Assembly: GCA_905199285.1 (NCBI GenBank)
Contig: CAJKFZ010000166.1
Coordinates: 1 to 5,968 of the forward strand
Source: an uncultured Ruminococcus sp.
Lineage (GTDB): Bacteria; Bacillota; Clostridia; Oscillospirales; Ruminococcaceae
Direction: 5' to 3'
DNA: 5,968 nucleotides
The notes under the pieces are model-generated. The model had not been told where the DNA came from. It worked only from the letters and a program-made list of their open reading frames with translations, and did no database searches. Each line of letters starts with the position of its first letter. Positions within the stretch are counted from its first letter, which is position 1. Positions 3,955 through 5,968 of the stretch are shown here, in pieces. A program made the translations under genes and the position numbers.

Positions 3955-5406
3955 ATGCTTGATAATAGATTGAAAACCTGTGCAGAATTGGTTTCCGGGA
4001 AGGGAATAGCCGTTGACGTTGGTACAGACCATGCATATCTTGCAGCGGATTTAATTTTAAGTGAAAAGTGCAGCAAGGTTATTGCTTCGGATGTTAAGGA
4101 AGGACCTCTCGAATACGCAAGAAAAACAGTTGGGAAATACGGGATTTCAGATAAAGTGGATTTAATTTTGTCGAATGGACTGGAGAATGTCCCATATGAA
4201 AATGTTTCAGACATTGTAATAGCCGGAATGGGCGGCGAGACGATTGCTGAAATTATTTCCAATGTCGATTGTGACAAGTATGAAAAAATTCGCTGGATCC
4301 TTCAACCGATGACTAAAATTGAGTATCTCCGGAAGAAATTGTACGATTTTGAGCTTAAAATTGTTTCCGAAAAAGTCGTTGAGGATGGGGATAAACTTTA
4401 CGTTGTGATTTGTGCAGAATATAATGAGGATTGGCGGTATCTTACGGAGTATGAGTCCATTGCCGGCTTTTTCGATGAATCTGAACCACTTTCACAGAAA
4501 TATCGTCAGAAACAGTTAGAACGTCTTGAAAAAAAGTGTATTGCTCTTGAAAAAGCAGGAAAGAAAAATGATGCGGTGCACATCAATTCATTGATTCATA
4601 AACTTAAAAAAGGTACTGAGATTGTTAAAATTAATGATATCTATTCGTATCTTGATGAGTTATATCCGTTTAATTATCAGGAAAAATGGGATAATTCCGG
4701 ACTTCTTGTCGAAAATTATTATATGGAATGCAGCAAGGTCCTTCTGACCTTGGACATAAGCTATGAAGCGATATGTGAAGCGTCATGCAAGGGGGCAGAC
4801 TTGATTATATCACATAATCCTATTATTTTTGATCCAATTAAAAAGCTCACACAGAGACATCCCGTTTATAGTCTTTCAGAGAAGAATATTGTAGCAATTT
4901 GTATCCATACTAATCTTGATATTGCTCAAAATGGTACTAACGGAGTAATCCTGAAAATGCTTTCCGAGAAATTTAGTTTTGCAAAAGAACCTGAACCGTT
5001 TGAAGAACTTGGCAACGGACTCAATCTTGGCTGGATAATTGAGCTTGATGAAAAGGTTTTTTCGGACAATATTGCTATTAAGTTAAAACAAATTTTTGGC
5101 TGTGAATATGTACGTGAATCAAGAATTGCAAGAAAGGGAATTTGTCGCATCGCATTTTGTTCCGGTTCCGGAGGTTCAATGCTGGAGCTAGCGAAACAAA
5201 AAAATTGTGATGCTCTTATTACCGGCGACGTGAAACATGATGTCTGGATAGATGCAAATGCCAACGACATAGTTGTGTTCGATTGTGGACATTTCCATAC
5301 GGAGAATCCTGTTTTATGGGAACTGCGCCGTGTTCTTGAAGAGAGATTTCCACAGCTTGATGTGGAAATTTCTGAGCGTTCGGTTGATCCGGTTATTTAT
5401 TTCTGA
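3955..5406 (+). CDS. trmK: TrmK-Nif3 fusion: tRNA (adenine22-N1)-methyltransferase joined to Nif3-like metal protein
   Basis: One 483-residue frame starts at ATG 3955, with GAGGTG five bases upstream. Residues 1-219 are TrmK, which methylates N1 of A22 in tRNA using S-adenosylmethionine. Visible parts are the SAM loop DVGTDHAYLA (21-30), D46 after strand 2, GMGG (91-94), LQPM (116-119) and a C-terminal coiled-coil helix pair (180-219). Residues 223-483 are a Nif3/DUF34 protein: KINDIYSYLDEL, WDNSGLL (245-251), SHNP (286-289), HTNLD (318-322), ITGD (422-425) and GHFHTE (445-450). Likely metal ligands by family pattern are H287, D322, H446 and E450. The usual second His of the HHP motif is Asn288. 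The Nif3 half is about 260 residues, the short YbgI-like form without the middle domain of Bacillus YqfO. In Bacillus these are adjacent separate genes (yqfN, yqfO). The Nif3 role is unknown. The fusion may be real, or may reflect slippage or error at the A-run at 4606-4611. Confidence 0.9.
   Translation: MLDNRLKTCAELVSGKGIAVDVGTDHAYLAADLILSEKCSKVIASDVKEGPLEYARKTVGKYGISDKVDLILSNGLENVPYENVSDIVIAGMGGETIAEIISNVDCDKYEKIRWILQPMTKIEYLRKKLYDFELKIVSEKVVEDGDKLYVVICAEYNEDWRYLTEYESIAGFFDESEPLSQKYRQKQLERLEKKCIALEKAGKKNDAVHINSLIHKLKKGTEIVKINDIYSYLDELYPFNYQEKWDNSGLLVENYYMECSKVLLTLDISYEAICEASCKGADLIISHNPIIFDPIKKLTQRHPVYSLSEKNIVAICIHTNLDIAQNGTNGVILKMLSEKFSFAKEPEPFEELGNGLNLGWIIELDEKVFSDNIAIKLKQIFGCEYVRESRIARKGICRIAFCSGSGGSMLELAKQKNCDALITGDVKHDVWIDANANDIVVFDCGHFHTENPVLWELRRVLEERFPQLDVEISERSVDPVIYF
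4606..4623 (+). promoter_or_regulatory. A6 run with Shine-Dalgarno-like site and ATT codon at the TrmK/Nif3 boundary
   Basis: Six A (4606-4611) read as Lys218-Lys219 in frame. AAAAGG (4608-4613) resembles a ribosome binding site, and ATT (4621-4623), which opens the Nif3 homology, follows after 7 bases. A one-base backward slip, or one extra A in the transcript, would read AGG TAC TGA and stop at 4617-4619, making a 221-residue TrmK. No ATG, GTG or TTG in the Nif3 frame lies nearby, so separate Nif3 would need the rare ATT start. Confidence 0.4.
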
Positions 5407-5410
5407 GGTG
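5405..5410 (+). promoter_or_regulatory. Ribosome binding site of rlmA overlapping the upstream stop
   Basis: GAGGTG (5405-5410) shares its first two bases with the TGA stop (5404-5406) of the upstream gene and lies five bases before ATG 5416. Ribosomes finishing TrmK-Nif3 would stop on this site, so translational coupling and a shared transcript are likely. Confidence 0.8.
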
Positions 5411-5415
5411 AGAAC

Positions 5416-5968
5416 ATGAGTATTTTAACTTGTCCTGTTTGCGGAAAACGAATGAAACTCACAGAAAAAAGCTATATTTGTGAAAAAAATCACTGCTTTG
5501 ATATTGCCAAAAGCGGCTATGTGAATCTTTTGTTATCTAAACACGCTGGTAAAACTGTTCACGGAGATAACAAACTTATGCTTCGGGCAAGACGTGATTT
5601 TCTGGAGAAAGGGTACTATGCTCCGCTTAAAGATGCTCTCTGCGATGCAGTCGAAAGGAATTTTAATGGCGGAGTGATTCTCGATGCCGGGTGCGGTGAG
5701 GGATATTACACTGCTGCGATTTGTGACAGACTTCAAAGTGCTGGAATTTCGGCGGAAATATATGGAATTGACGTTTCAAAAATTGCTGCGGAAATGGCTG
5801 CAAAACGAAAAAAAGACATAACTTTTGCGGCTGCTAGCGTCTTTCATATTCCGGTTGAGGACAATTCTTGTAATACAATTGTAACTCTTTTTGCACCATA
5901 TTGCGGTGAAGAATTCAAACGTATTCTTTCTAAAAACGGAATTATGATCATGGCGATCCCATCTGAGG
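5416..5968 (+). CDS. rlmA: RlmA-type 23S rRNA guanine-N1-methyltransferase (3' end outside window)
   Basis: The first 184 codons are present, of about 270 in the family. RlmA proteins methylate N1 of a guanine in helix 35 of 23S rRNA using SAM: G745 in the Gram-negative type, G748 in the Gram-positive RlmA(II)/TlrB type, which is linked to macrolide response. The N-terminal zinc finger is complete (C6, C9, C22, H26) and is followed by the signature FDIAKSGYVNLLLS (28-41). HGDNKLMLRARRDFLEKGYY (49-68) is the typical linking segment. The SAM loop is LDAGCGEGYYT (89-99), with D119 in YGIDVS as the acidic residue after strand 2. FAPYCGEEFKRILSKNG (about 161-177) fits the later Rossmann strands. 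It starts 9 bases after the previous stop with a shared GAGGTG site, so it is probably in one operon with trmK-nif3. The target base cannot be decided from this fragment. Confidence 0.93.
   Translation, partial: MSILTCPVCGKRMKLTEKSYICEKNHCFDIAKSGYVNLLLSKHAGKTVHGDNKLMLRARRDFLEKGYYAPLKDALCDAVERNFNGGVILDAGCGEGYYTAAICDRLQSAGISAEIYGIDVSKIAAEMAAKRKKDITFAAASVFHIPVEDNSCNTIVTLFAPYCGEEFKRILSKNGIMIMAIPSE

Noticed and set aside
3686..3973. Second + strand frame overlapping the DUF1858 gene
   Set aside because: It runs through the terminator and past the next start codon, and it is out of frame with clear DUF1858 homology.
1..5968. CRISPR array, insertion sequence, phage or toxin-antitoxin module
   Set aside because: No regularly spaced repeats, transposase, integrase or toxin-like frames were seen; the recognised genes are core-type functions.

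Overview
The window reads as chromosomal DNA of a low-GC Gram-positive bacterium, most likely a Clostridia member of the Ruminococcus/Oscillospirales type. Supporting points are the AT-rich gaps, strong GAGGT-type ribosome binding sites, T-tailed intrinsic terminators, a DivIVA-like coiled-coil protein beside ftsZ, a SigH-like sigma factor, and the Firmicutes TrmK/Nif3 pair. The species assignment is inference. All seven supported genes lie on the + strand. No mobile element, tRNA, rRNA or CRISPR array is visible.

Layout: (1) 1-678 is the 3' end of ftsZ, closed by a strong terminator. (2) 679-982 is a 304-base gap holding that terminator, a U(UUCG)A-capped hairpin, a near-consensus promoter (TTGAAA-17-TATAAT) and a short leader. 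(3) 983-2521 encodes a 512-residue DivIVA-like coiled-coil protein with an internal duplication, followed by a long hairpin without a T-run. (4) 2630-3244 encodes a SigH-like sigma-70 family factor with an ambiguous start. (5) 3325-3600 and 3691-3891 are two small cysteine-rich genes (a double zinc ribbon and a DUF1858 redox-disulfide protein), each followed by its own terminator. (6) 3955-5406 is one open frame joining TrmK (tRNA m1A22 methyltransferase) to a short-form Nif3/YbgI-like metal protein. (7) 5416 to the window end is the start of an RlmA-type 23S rRNA guanine-N1 methyltransferase, only 9 bases after the previous stop.

The left part is therefore a cell-division and cell-pole neighbourhood (FtsZ plus a DivIVA-like scaffold). 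The right part is an RNA-modification operon (TrmK-Nif3, then RlmA), with a regulator and two small Zn/thiol proteins between. The most unusual point is the TrmK/Nif3 junction. A run of six A sits exactly at the domain boundary, and a one-base slip there reaches a TGA two codons later. The same run forms an AAAAGG Shine-Dalgarno-like sequence seven bases before an ATT codon that begins the Nif3 homology. This may be a true fusion, a slippage or internal-start site making separate products, or a one-base sequence error. It is the best candidate here for something undescribed; the rest is largely recognisable core biology with some atypical details.
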